NCBI GenBank assembly: GCA_022577435.1
Contig: JAKOON010000028.1
Location: 2,170,001-2,234,000 of the forward strand
Origin: Embiotoca jacksoni
Lineage: Eukaryota > Chordata > Actinopteri > Embiotocidae
DNA length: 64,000 bases
Reading direction: 5' to 3'
In this document: one piece after another, positions 21,066-33,659 of the stretch
Position numbering within the stretch: position 1 is the first letter of the stretch
How the letters are laid out: each line of letters starts with the position of its first letter
Translations under genes and position numbers: made by a program
Notes under the pieces: model-generated
Seen by the model: only the letters and a program-made list of their open reading frames with translations
What the model was told of the DNA's origin: nothing
Databases searched by the model: none

Positions 21066-22617
21066 TGTTGTTTCTGCAGGATTCAGGCTGCAGGAAACAA
21101 ATTTACTGACTTGTATGAAGTAAATATTTAGATTTTGATGCAACTTGCTATAAAATACACCTGGATTATACTCTGTGCTCCTAAAAGCACGTTGAATTGA
21201 AGTAAAACATTTACAAAATGGATAATAAAAGAATCCAATAAGTTTGAAAAATGAATGCTGTACATAATGGAAAAGGAAAACCTTTGAGCGTTCATAAAAT
21301 AAAAAACAAGGATTGTTCTGCATAAAAAAAATAAAAAAATTCTCCATATTTTTACATTCTTGCTCTGTTGCACTCTTTTGGAGAACATTATTCTTTTAAT
21401 CCATAAACATGTTATAAATAATGCTGATCCAAACATCATTTGAAGGTCCTTTTTAGTTTCAGAAACTTGACTTTCTGCCTGCAGCTCTTAAAAACTTTTT
21501 AAAAGTATCTGACTAATATTTTCAGGCGTCAGAATGAAAAATTTGTGAACACATATTTTTATGTTTCCCACATGTCAAAACCAAACTGTCCCCCCTCTGA
21601 GCTCTGACTTCAGCCACCCTGCAGCTTTGGGCTGAGGCTGACTGCAGGCCGGGCTTCATCAGCTGACATCACTGAGCGATCTTATGAATAAATTAGAGCC
21701 AGTTCAGACAGTCAGCGCAGGTCCTCTGCTTACTTTTCTCTCTGCAGGACACAGTCAGTGCATCTTCTCATTAAGGTCGTGAACTTTAGCTGTCATCTGA
21801 TGTTTTGGCCTTAATCTGCAGGGAATAAAAGGCTAATGTCCAGTAAACACTTAATTTAGTTCCTTTCAAACTGTTTTTCTTGTATTTTTACAAGTGCTGT
21901 CACTTTTGAAAAAAAGACTCCCTTTTTACTCCCTATCTGTCCACAACTCTTGAATTTCATTGAACACTTTCAGCCTCCCTCCACTGGAAAACGTGTTGCG
22001 CTTATTGTTTGGCTGTTTGACCTTCACCGTGCAGGGAGATGTATGTGCAGAATTGGACACCAGAAGGCTGTTTCCTCTTTTGTTATGGTTTGAAGGAGGA
22101 AAGTTTTCTCTGCGCTCACCTTAAATCTCATTTTATACTTACGAGATGATTCGGTAACATCAGTCCAATTACAGTCCAGTTAGCACACAAGTTGGGGACT
22201 TTTCAGTAAAGTGGGAGACATTTTGTTGTCCTGTAGTTCAAGTTTTTGGTATAAACTATTTGCATATTCTGGGTTTTGTGATGAGGAAGAGGGAGTAAAT
22301 TCAATTTTAAGAGTTTTTAACAATGTAACTAAACATTTTTATGCATGAAAATTAGACACAAATTATTTTTCAAAGCTATTTCTTGTCTAAATATATTTTT
22401 AAATGACTGAATAGAGCAACAATCAGTGAAATCAAGACTTATCAACCTTCAATAGTTTAAATAGTTGGTGTAAAGACTTTTTTGTAAATTTGTAATCTGA
22501 AAACACAACATTTAACTGTGTTAAGTTTGCTTCTTTAGTTCTTTACAACCAGTTATTTGGCCTCATTAACATGTGTAAACTTTGCAAATCAAAGTGCAGT
22601 GCTGAGCCGTAGCCTCC

Positions 22618-22631
22618 CCACTAGGGGGCAG
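22618..22631 (+). promoter_or_regulatory. Consensus CTCF motif
   Basis: CCACTAGGGGGCAG matches CCASYAGRKGGCRS at all 14 positions, followed by TA as in many bound sites. It lies between ap5s1 and the gene-poor region, a plausible domain boundary. Confidence 0.55.
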
Positions 22632-23665
22632 TATGTAACCAGACAGGATGAGAGCTGCGGCCTATGTTTGCTGCTAATAGGAGACAAATAGTGACACCAG
22701 AGCAGAAATCCACCAGACTACAAAAATCATGAAGGCTGCAGCTTTGAAACAATTTAAAAATGAGATGGTAAACATCAAACAAGCAGCGCGTTAACTGTCT
22801 TGGAAACCAGTTTGTAATTACATCTAATTAGCGATGCACAGAAATAGGAAGTTGATCTTTGCCTACAAGCATCTGTTTGATCAAATGGATGAGTTAATGT
22901 CAAGTGGGGATTAAAATGACTGTATTTGTTGCAGATTTGGTATATATTTGTCTGTATGTTGTGCTTTCATCATGTGTGATTGTAAGGATTTCATTACTGA
23001 GCAGCTTGAATTATTACTAAAAGCATGTTGCACGTACAGAGAAACAAGTGGAACAGAGAAAGGGGAAGTCAGGAGGGTGAGAAAAGTGTAATTGCGCATA
23101 TAAAATCACAGGACAGGAAAAATGCAGTGATGCTGCAAAATTATCACACTTAGTTATTCTTTACTTTGAAAAGAGGCCACTGTGGGGTTGAAGTTAAAAG
23201 ATTAAATGGTTTAAGGTTATGAAGAGGTTTTCAACTGAGTGCTACCAGAGCCCAAGAATCTATAAGTTTCTATTGGAGCCAAACACAGCAGGTGATTATT
23301 TCCTGATTAGCACAAGATCCTCGGTGAAATCAACTGCTTTAATGTGTGGTTGAAATGAAAACACACACACAGGCTTCAATAGCACTTACAGAGGGAATAA
23401 ATTGAAGGCCATTAACTAAAGTACATAAAATTCTCATAGCAAAAACAATCTTCACCAACTTTGCAAATAGTTTTTTTTTTCTAGCAGCCCAGAACTGGAA
23501 AAGGCACAACAGATGGCGAGTGGGGCGAGTTTATCAAGGGGCCCAAAGGTCAAACTGCATGATGCAGCAGAGCTAGTAGATCAAAGGTGAAATCTGGGGA
23601 GCAGCTTTGTACATGAGCTGGAGTCAAGAGGGAAGGTCCTCCTGAGCTAACCCGGTATCACAGCT

Positions 23666-23785
23666 AAACGTGAAATAGACACACCGGTCCACTACAGCAA
23701 AACGTGTAACTTTCACGACTGGACAGCCCAGAGCGTGGCTATTTCACATTTTGCTGTAGCGGACCGGCTTGACTATTTCACGTTT
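23666..23785. repeat. 120-bp foldback (imperfect inverted repeat)
   Basis: Arm 23666-23709 pairs with 23742-23785: 38 of 44 positions complement with no gaps, separated by a 32-bp loop. Both ends read AAACGTGAAATAG when approached from outside. There is no clear target-site duplication. It could be a miniature transposon, a pair of inverted minisatellite units, or a hairpin RNA source. Confidence 0.8.
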
Positions 23786-26486
23786 TGCCCGAGCACCACA
23801 GTGGCTGTCCTACACACATTTCCAACCAGAAACCTTCAAGGCGGTAAACCATCTTTACCGCGACTCCCCCACCCCCCCATCCCTCCTGCTGCGGCTGTGT
23901 GCTTCATCCCTGCTGCCTGTTTTCCTCCAGCTGCCCTCATATTCACTCATCATGTGTACAGGCTGACCGAGACCAAAGCTGACATTGTCACAGCACATCT
24001 CAGTCACTCGCTCAATCTTTTCTTCCTCTTGCATTTTGTCCTCCACCAGCCTGCAGCTCCAACAAAAACATTCCCCCATTGAATTTTAGAGACTGCCCAT
24101 TGAATACTGCCAACTCCTAAGTTTAAGGATTTTCCTCTTCATATTTTTTCTCCTGCCTCATTAAATGTCTCCCTGACTATTGTATGGCTCATGGCGAGAG
24201 CACAGTGGAGAAAATGGGCTCAGCTCTAGCCAGAGATACAGTATGAATTTCAATGCGGGTTGAAGACTTATTCACTTTAGCCTCTGTCAGGGCATGCAGC
24301 GTGAAATACCTGAACTCCACGGCTCGCATTCACATACATTAGGCATCATTTCTATTCCCTTTCATGCGTACATCTTTAGAATTTCAAATATTCCTCTTCT
24401 CCCAGGCAAGAGCTAAGTGGAGCTGGTATTGTAGTGCAGGTTGAGGGAGGCTCAGTGATAACAGCTAAACGCCACTCATATTAGGTGTCACAAGAGATCT
24501 GTGTGATCTGTAAATTTCTGCATTCTCACTGCCTGTGTAGGAGGGAGATTACATGTTTTTTGGAGCAGAGTGTGTAGGCGTTGACATGCTTAGCTTGAAT
24601 TAAGGGGTTGAATGTAATAGTCAACATTTTGTCATGTTAATTCTTTGCCCATAATTCTGCAAATTATACCTGAAATTCTCCTGAAACACACAACCCTCTC
24701 TTTGTACAAAATAACATCTTCCCTGCGAGGCTCATCCAGTCTATCAGGCATCAGAGGAGAGACGTTCTCTGTTCGCATCTCAAATCGTGTTAGATTTCCA
24801 ATTTCAAGCCATTTATTTCATGCCCCCCCCCCCCCTGAAAAATGTCTCTTTTCGCATTTCAACCGATCTGCATGAGGTGGCTGCTGTCTAAAGGTATAGC
24901 TTGTCACTGCTAGACTGTCACCACACTTCAAACGACTCCGTTAATTGAAAATATAAGTCAATTATTCCTTAATGAAGCTCCGTGTGCAGCAGGATTCCTC
25001 TGTAGGATTGCTGTTTTTTTGGTTGTTTTTTTTTTGCTCATTACGAAGGAAAAGGCAGTGTTGTCTGTGGGGGGGGGGAACAATGGACTCAACAAACACT
25101 TCACAGGAAGAAATGAAAAGAACTCTCATATCTTTGATTTTCTGCCTCTTTTTTTGGAGGGAGGGGGAGGGGGATCGGAGTCTTTTTGTTTTTTCTCGCA
25201 AATTGATTTGTTGATCTGTAAATAAGCTAAGTGATAAAGAAGTCTAGACTGATAAAGGCCACATGCTCCTAATGCTCTGATAGCGACTCAGAGGGGATTA
25301 TACGCCAAACAGGATGCCATCTGCCTCTGCAGTGAAAGGCAGGCTTATTATTTTTATTAAAGTCAAAGATAGAGGCAGATACTTTCATTCTCTTCTTCCT
25401 CTCAAAAAAACAGTGACAGGCGATACTTCTGCAACCAACTCATAGTTAACAGTTGAATAATAGAAAAACATTCACATTTTTATCATGCAGGAAAAGCCTC
25501 TTCTTTACCACTTGCAATTGGGCATTAATTGCAATTTCAACAGTAATTAAGATAATTGTGGGGAGGTTATGGCTCGTTCGCAGTAAAACACTGACTGTGG
25601 TTGTAATTTCAACACCCCCGAGGAGAATGTGATCATATCCTGCGCAGAGCACCGGCTGTAATAAGTTACGACCTCCTCAATAAATTTACATCCGAGAACG
25701 GCTGACTCTTTTATGGTAAAATTACAGTGAGAGTGCGTGTCACTGTATTTTACTCAGGCCTGGAGGCTTTAACGGGTCGTACCCTCTTATCACATGAACA
25801 TTCCCCAACGTCTCTTCCCTCCTTCTCACACAACATCATTCAGGATTGTGGGAGGGCGTGAGGCCGGTTTTGGGAAGTGATTTCAAATTATTTTATTGAA
25901 GTTATTTGTAAGGTTTTTCTTGTGTTTTAGAGATAAAGCTACAGGTCATCAAGACTTTTTGAAGATATCAAACCAAAGTTGCACACTGTTGCGAATACTG
26001 CACAAAGAACTTCATTGCATCAGCAACACTTAAAGCTGCGTTTGTTGATTTTTGGGCACCAGGGGGATGAAAATCTCAGAAACAAGCTGCCACACATACA
26101 AACACACCTCTTACATGCATTTTAAAGTTACTATGGCTAAAATGTTGGCAAAAAACCTCTTTAATGACAAATTTAACAAACACAGAGCGACATTACCACT
26201 AATTTTGTATCCAACTGATGAATGTTAGTCCCTTATTCTTTCTATTTTTAGCCCTAGTTTGGTCTACATCCTGAGAAAACATGTGTCCTCTTGACATCAT
26301 CCTCGTTGAAAAGTCGACTCAAAACAACCTGTGCTTGTCCAAAATTTGCAGTCATCAATGCTTTTCATGGCGGTAAACCGGTAACTAGTTGGTGATACAA
26401 CTCTTATTCCTGCAGATAAAGTGCCGATTGGTAATTTTGTACTTAAAACGAGATTAGGACTTAAATCACTGAAGAAACGGGGGATG
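23786..26486. other. Noncoding sequence before the Tc1 element
   Basis: No supported gene. Several stretches (about 24170-24560 and 25230-25780) are free of simple repeats and recognisable transposon sequence and look like candidate conserved noncoding DNA. A C run lies at about 24823-24834 and a G run near 25069-25078. Confidence 0.4.
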
Positions 26487-26488
26487 TA

Positions 26489-26705
26489 CAGTGGGTACGG
26501 AAAGTATTCAGACCCCTTTAAATTTTTCACTCTTTGTTTCATTGCAGCCATGTGCTAAAATCAAAAAAGTTCATTTTATTTCTCATTAATGTACACTCAG
26601 CACCCCATCTTGACAGAAAAAAACAGAAATGTAGAAATTTGTGCAAATTTATTAAAAAAGAAAAACTGAAATATCACATGGTCATAAGTATTCAGACCCT
26701 TTGCT
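26489..26705 (+). repeat. Left terminal inverted repeat of the Tc1 element
   Basis: Matches the reverse complement of 27905-28120 except for two substitutions and one single-base indel in an A run, by eye. Confidence 0.9.
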
Positions 26706-26864
26706 GTGACACTCATATTTAACTCACATGCTGTCCATTTCTTATGATGCTCCTTGAGATGGTTCTACTTCTTCATTGGAGTCCAGCTGTGTTTAATTAA
26801 ACTGATTGGACTTGATTAGGAAAGGCACACACCTGTCTATATAAGACCTTACAGCTCACAGTGC

Positions 26865-27905
26865 ATGTCAGAGCAAATGAGAATCATGAGGTCGAAGGAA
26901 CTGTCCAAGGAGCTCAGAGACAGAATTGTGGCAAGGCACAGATCTGGCCAAGGTTACAAAATAATTTCTGCAGCACTCAAGGTTCCTAAGAGCACAGTGG
27001 CCTCCATAATCCTTAAATGGAAGAAGTTTGGGACGACCAGAACTCTTCCGAGACCTGGCCGTCCAGCCAAGCTGAGCAATCGTGGGAGAAGAGCCTTGGT
27101 GAGAGAGGTAAAGAAGAACCCAAAGATCACTGTGGCTGAGCTCCAGAGATGCAGTAGGGAGATGGGAGAAAGTTCCACAAAGTCAACTATCACTGCAGCC
27201 CTCCACCAGTTGGGGCTTTATGGCAGAGTGGCCCGACGGAAGCCTCTCCTCAGTGCAAGACATATGAAAGCCCGCATAGAGTTTGCCAAAAAACACATGA
27301 AGGACTCCCAGACTATGAGAAATAAGATTCTCTGATTTGATGAGACCAAGATTGAACTTTTTGGCGTTAATTCTAAGCGGTATGTGTGGAGAAAACCAGG
27401 CACTGCTCATCACCTGCCCAATACAATCCCAACAGTGAAACATGGTGGTGGCAGCATCATGCTATGGGGGTGTTTTTCAGCTGCAGGGACAGGACGACTG
27501 GTTGCAATTGAAGGAAAGATGAATGCGGCCAAGTACAGAGATATCCTGGAAGAAAACCTCTTCCAGAGTGCTCTGGACCTCAGACTGGGCCGAAGGTTCA
27601 CCTTCCAACAAGACAATGACCCTAAGCACACAGCTAAAATAACAAAGGAGTGGCTTCGGAACAACTCTGTGACCATTCTTGACTGGCCCAGCCAGAGCCC
27701 TGACCTAAACCCAATTGAGCATCTCTGGAGAGACCTGAAAATGGCTGTCCACCAACGTTCACCATCCAACCTGATGGAACTGGAGAGGATCTGCAAGGAA
27801 GAATGGCAGAGGATCCCCAAATCCAGGTGTGAAAAGCTTGTTGCATCATTCCCAAGAAGACTCATGGCTGTACTAGCTCAAAAGGGTGCTTCTACTCAAC
27901 ACTGA
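26865..27905 (+). pseudogene. Tc1 transposase interrupted by one in-frame TGA
   Basis: A single reading frame of 346 codons plus stop. It is broken only by TGA at 27333-27335, at a position where Tc1 transposases normally carry Trp just ahead of the first catalytic Asp; a single G-to-A change would explain it. The N-terminal part has a paired-like helix-turn-helix (about residues 10-60) and a GRPAK AT-hook-like linker. Downstream of the stop the catalytic triad is intact: Asp codon 27339-27341 (residue 159), Asp 27612-27614 (residue 250) in QQDNDPKHT and Glu 27717-27719 (residue 285) in PNPIEHLW-like context, spaced 91 and 35 as in other DD34E enzymes. As read, only the DNA-binding half would be made. 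Confidence 0.93.
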
Positions 27906-28120
27906 GCAAAGGGTCTGAATACTTATGACCATGTGATATTTCAGTTTTTCTTTTTTAATAAATTTGCACAAATTTCTACATTTCTGTTTTTTCTGTCAAG
28001 ATGGGGTGCTGAGTGTACATTAATGAGAAATAAAATGAACTTTTTTGATTTTAGCAAATGGCTGCAATGAAACAAAGAGTGACAAATTTAAAGGGGTCTG
28101 AATACTTTCCGTACCCACTG
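27905..28120 (-). repeat. Right terminal inverted repeat of the Tc1 element
   Basis: 216 bp. Its inner end overlaps the last base of the transposase stop codon (27903-27905), so the coding frame runs right up to the repeat. Confidence 0.9.
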
Positions 28121-28122
28121 TA

Positions 28123-30885
28123 GGTGGTGATTCAGGAAGTGTGCCACCAGCTCAAGCTCTTTCAGTTTTTTCACCAGATAGTCTTTCAGCTTGTTTCTGT
28201 CATTTGGTTTGAGGCAGTCAATTTATTAGTTTTTCTGCAGATAATACTGTTGATGAGAGTGGTAAGACTGAACCAGTAAATGTGCTAAAACTAAAAACTA
28301 AGAAATCTGCAAGGTCACAACGAACAACGCCATTTAGCATTTAAATGTCATTTAACTCTGAGTTAATCCTACAAATTATTAATTGAGCTTTAAAATGTTG
28401 CAGTTAAGAAACTTTAATATGGTAAGACTGTTTAATGTCTGGCTTGCGGCTGGAAATCAGCAGCACCTTTTCTGAGTCCCACCTGAGTTATGCTCATCGT
28501 TCAACATATCAAAAGACTTTAAGTCCTGATTGTTATTCAGTCACATGCACCAAAACATCTGTGATCTTTATGTGAAGATGTCATTAATCTGATCTTCAGG
28601 CTGCTGCCATTCTGAGGTCATTTGCATAAATAAATAAGTCAAGCAGTTTTACAGCCTCTTAAATAATGAATATTATGTATGTCTCCAGTTTACCACAGTG
28701 CATTAACATCTTACAATTCAACCACACAGTGCTTATGGCATGTGTGCGCCCAGAGTGGGGAAAGTGCCTCATTACCGCTGCTTTCCAAATTAAATGGGAA
28801 AAATCTATTATTCATTTGCGGAGGATCCCCTGTGAGTGAAGCCCAGTAGGAAAACAGGAAGTGATGGGAGTTTTTTTTTGCTCTGCCAGCCACTTAGCGA
28901 TTGGTTGCTGCTCCGAGTTCTGTAGTTGTGACCCGAGAGAAACGACGCAGCATTCAATCCTAAAAAAAAATCCCAGCGTGCCGAGCAGGCCTTTTCAGAT
29001 TAAAAGCCTTCTCTGCATACCTGATAAAAGCATCTTTCCTGTTACAGACATTGTGTTTTTTTCAACACAGTGTGTTTAAGTAACCCAGCCTTCTTCTTCT
29101 GGTTTGGAGGACATATTGTCTGGTCTTCTCCTGTCCCTAGCATGCTACAGTCCATTGTGCACTGATAAATTGTTTAATGGAGCATCCTGGAGAGGCTAAT
29201 GAACCTGAAAAGTTAAGATTTATTAGAAGACCGTTGTCTGTACCGAGAGTTTGGATGCACGTGGAGACACTGATGAATATGTACTGTAATTCATGATATG
29301 TCTTTGGGTATTTCTTCACTTTTTTTTTGTTTTATTTTGCACAGTGTGTGTGAGCTGCAACACATGTTTTTTTGAAGAGGATTGTTTGCCTCTGTGCTCT
29401 GCTGCACGGCACACATGGCAGCGGTAAATATATGACCTGAACCAGACGAATGAAACGCCACTGCAGGGTGTAAATAATGAAGATTCGTCCGTTTCGTTCG
29501 TTTGTTTGTGTCAGCTCAGCGAACCTGTTGTTAATCACAGGGCATCACTGTAATATAATAAGAAACAGGGATATATTGACCATGAATATTGTACACTACT
29601 GGTTAAACCTGTGTATTATTGAACTTTTTTGGTGTTTGCATTTGGTTGTCATAACATGAACATTTTTGCCACAAATCTTGCAGAACTTGCAGCTCCGGCA
29701 TCACTTAATGTTAATGCATGAAGACTGAGGGGTGTGAGGCGTCAAATAACATTGTAAATATGTATTTGTGAGTGTTTTACAAAACAAACACACTGTACTT
29801 CTTTGACAGTAAGGACATACTCCCCTTGCGTTGCCTGTGATTCACTGCAGACTGCCGCTGCAATCCTCTGTTGTGCATAGTAATACAGTTTTAAAGAGGG
29901 AATGGCAATTAGAGTAGGGGAGGGGGACGGAGTTAGGGGTGGTGGGGAAGTGGGTCACTCATGACACTGGGGATGTGCAGCAGAACGCACTATGCACTTG
30001 TCATGTCATCTCTCACTAAGCTGCAGTCAGTCAGCAGCGGCCCCCAGTGTCAGTCGCGTCAGTTCGGGCAGGTTGGATCCACTCTAAAAGCAAACCTGTC
30101 CAATTTTCTCCTTACTGTCCATTATCTTTCACAGCAAGAACCTCCGAGTCGGTTGGAATACAGCTGTCATGTTGCATGACGCCTGATGACTGCATACGTT
30201 TAAGGAGATTAGAGCTCCGTCAAAGGTTCACATGTGAGGGGAATTTTTCATCAGAGCAACGTGTACCTTTGTGAAACAGCAGCCGACATGATGTAGAAGT
30301 CTCCGGTATCGAAACTATCTGTTGGATACACAGTAGAAAACAGCTTTAAAAATATCTTTGGAAGTAGCTGCAGCCTCATTTGAACACATAACAGATTAAA
30401 CTTCTGACTCATGCTTCTCTTGCCTTTATGATTCATATATTCCAAACCAGCGAGGTGAATGGATGCAGACCTGCATCAAGGATTTATGGAGCCCATCATT
30501 GCTACCTGGGGGGGGGGTCTCTGGAGACCCCTTGGCACAATCATTGTTATTTACTGAGGAATCACTCGCTGCATCTTTAACACTTAATAACCTCTAATGG
30601 AGTCTGTTTTTTAGTTATTTGTGTTGGGATTGTGATAAAGGAGTGAATGCATCCCCGTTCTGTGACATGTGACCCAGTCCTGCCCCAGTGCTGTTCCAGG
30701 TATACGACAGGGGTCTGTTTGGATCTGTGGGGAGGACAGGATTGACACAGAAGTAAGATGTTTGGGGCGCATGATGGTTAAAGCGCAAAGCTCATGGGAA
30801 CAAAATGGCCTTAGCAGCAGAGAGAGACTCCGAGACAGCCGGACCTTTACTAAATGTCAAATGCCCCCCCCCCCCCCCCCACCCC

Positions 30886-30916
<31 letters not shown>

Positions 30917-33659
30917 ACACACTTTTTTCTGTCTATCCTATGTCTGATAAAGGCAAAAACAAGAGTATAACAAGAGGAAGACATCCTTCTCCTCGTACCG
31001 GGTCATGATTTGTTTTTCCCATTTGGGCCTATTGAATTACTTTTGACCTCATCTTCTTCACATCTATCCATTTAACTTCCTGTTTCTGTCATCACAGAGA
31101 TCCTCCCATCAGTTAGTGTCTGAGAGGAGTCGTGGGCGGTTTTTATTATAGTCCTGTCGTAGTCTGCCCCTCTAACTCCCCCTGGTTTTCAGAGGCCTTC
31201 CTCTGTCCTGCCACTTCTTCCTTCTTGTAAGTTCCTGTCCTGATCCCCCTTTTTCTATCTCCAGTTTTAGATAGTTACTTCCTCTCTTTATTGCACCTGT
31301 GTCACCTGGAACGCTCCTGCTCCAAATGGTAGAAATAGGCTATGATCTTCTGAATTTTAGAGAAAATATGCTGAAATAATTGCAGTATATAATTTAAAGG
31401 ATCAGTTTTCCTTATCCTGATCCTGATGAAATATTAACACTCCCCTAATGGTTCTTTGGATATTTCTGATCCGGCACAGTTGCAGGTGAGTAATGTTTTC
31501 CCCTCACTGTATTCTTAAATTGTTTCATGGATGAATTTATAATTTGTAGCAATGAGGGCAAAATCCATCAACCCCCAAAATTACCTTTTCTTGGCTCCTG
31601 TATCAACAGAAATATTTAATAGCTCATTGCTCGTTACCCTCTGTCCTAATGGGAGAGATTTCTGTCCACAGCTTCTCGACTGTCACAGCTCATTATAGCA
31701 TCTTTCAAAGCTCCACCTGCCTGAAGTTTGATGGTTGTTCTGTTTGCTGACTCATTCTCAAAGAAGAAAAAAGGAGTCAGCTGATTGCCACGCTAAAATC
31801 CAGTCCTGGAGAGAGTCCTGACTGTTTCAACTCAGAAGCACTTTCAGGGATATTGATGGCTCATTTTAAAGTCTCCAGTTATTGAAACTAACAACCTAAT
31901 TCCCATTACAAAAAAGTTTACTTTTGTTTACATGCTCATTTATGCTGTTTCTTTTTTCACATTTGCTGTTTTTATTGTTATTTTTCTTCAGTAAAATTAA
32001 AACTTGAATGTATTTAAAGATTTTTATTTCAAAGGTTTTCAAGTTTATTTTTTATCATAGAAGAGATGACTCCTTGGTTAATCAAAAAATAATCACTTTT
32101 CTCATTGTTTCCAGCTGTAATCCACCAATCTTTTTGTCAAACTAAAAGACATTTGTAAAGAATTAGAGACAATTGGTTAAAAAGGCGCAGACCAAAGTTT
32201 CACACCAATCCAGGTTATGGTAAAAAGTCTCTGACACGAGCCTCATCATGTATTTTCACTAGTGAGCTCTTTTAGCTCGATATTGTCAGATACTGAGAGG
32301 ATAAAAAGGTGCAGTGCTTTGATTTTCACAGGGAATGCCCACATTAAAAGGTTCCTGTAAAATTACTGAAGCTTTAATCAGAACTGCAGCAATACATTTC
32401 ATCCAAACTTCCTTAATAAGATGCCACAGATCTCCCCTGTTTGCTACTTCTGTTACACGTGAAAACAGGAAGTCTTGTAATGAAAGAAAGAAAGAAAAGC
32501 CTCTTTCGGTGTCTTTGGTGTATTTGGAAATAAATCATGGTAAACTGAAAGAAAAAATAACTTCATGGTCATCTTCTCTGGCAAAGATCAGACCAGACAA
32601 ACTAAGGTTATTAATGTGCAGGTAGAACTGTCAGTTGTTGACGGACTCAAATGTAAAGAGGAGTTTGGATGGTTCTTGAAAAGATGAACCAAGGAAAAGG
32701 GAGAGTCACTGGAGAAGCTGTTCTCCGGGGGCAGTGACACAAAAACAAATGTAACAGAGCTGAATGTGTTTCTGATAGATGTTGTACAAATTGTTGTGAA
32801 TGGAGAACAGATGTGGGTTTGTGTGCTGACAGAGTGGTTCTGTTGAAATAAATTGCTTGTTGCCACATTAACAAAAAGGCTACACAAGGTATGCTCAGAG
32901 ATTAAATGTATGTTAATAATGTCACATTTACATTACAAAGTTATCAACTCTAATGCACAAAAAAAAAAAGTGTTTATTAAATCAGCAAATGCAGCGAATG
33001 AGCCAGTTTTAAGTAGCTGAGGTGATTCAGGCAAATTCTGTATTTTGATATAAAATCACATCATTTTCAACTTTTTTTGTTAATATTATCAAATTTTTTT
33101 GGACTGATGAACACATTGACAAAAACATTGAGTTTTTCTGAGTAAAACCATGACTGTTTTCACAGTTTCACAATCATTTCTACCAATGAGTACTTCTTTT
33201 TTATTATAGACTATTTTCCAACAAAAAGAAATCCTCATTTTATAAAGAATGAGTGGAGAGAAATATTGAGTTGGGTTGAATTTGTTTTTTTTTGTCACTC
33301 TAAACTGTTTCTATCCTTGATAAAACTCCCAAAATCATTTTTATTTTTGATGAAAAGAGAAATTAATGCTGGTGTCTGTATTTTGGAGAACTCAGACTTT
33401 AAACAACAATTAACTTTATGTGACTGTATTTTCTTGTTTTAATGTTACTTCCAAGCAATAATGTAAACAGGTAGAAAATAATATATCCATCCTTTAAGGC
33501 AGACATGTTGACTGGTTACAGTATTAAAGCCCAGGTGGGAGCCAGCCCAGTTCCATTAATTTGTACCAGTGAACCCTGACTCCTTTTCCTACTGGAATGC
33601 AGCCTTCAGTAAAACACCTGTGTTCTCCCTTCTGTGAAAAAGGTCAATTTCTCACAGCT
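28123..33659. other. Noncoding sequence between Tc1 and the 34-kb exon
   Basis: About 5.5 kb with no protein-like frame. It contains the poly(C)/(CA)n tract at 30864-30922 and otherwise AT-rich unique-looking DNA. The frames at 32588-32887 on the - strand and similar are short and compositionally unconvincing. Confidence 0.5.
30864..30922. repeat. Poly(C) tract followed by (CA)n
   Basis: 17 C, one A, then 21 C, followed by about ten CA units. The complementary G tract could form a G-quadruplex. Confidence 0.95.

Larger units (their letters stand above)
19804..23640. other. Noncoding downstream of ap5s1
   Basis: Includes the ap5s1 3' UTR, whose end is not certain; candidate AATAAA-type signals occur near 21226. 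The rest is AT-rich, without a protein-like frame. Two CTCF-like motifs fall here (listed separately). The gene that follows AP5S1 in human, MAVS, is not seen. Confidence 0.5.
26489..28120 (+). mobile_element. Tc1-family DNA transposon, complete ends, TA target duplication
   Basis: 1632 bp flanked by TA at 26487-26488 and 28121-28122. It begins CAGTGGGTACGGAAAG and ends with the inverse. The inverted repeats are about 217 bp long, the long-IR type seen in fish Tc1 elements, with an inner and an outer copy of AAGTATTCAGACCC acting as likely transposase-binding direct repeats. The element encloses one transposase frame with one stop codon. The near identity of the two ends points to a recent insertion. 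Confidence 0.95.

Noticed and set aside
27384..27905. Second transposase ORF as an independent gene
   Set aside because: It is in the same frame as the upstream half and starts at a GTG inside the catalytic domain. It is one gene with one stop codon.
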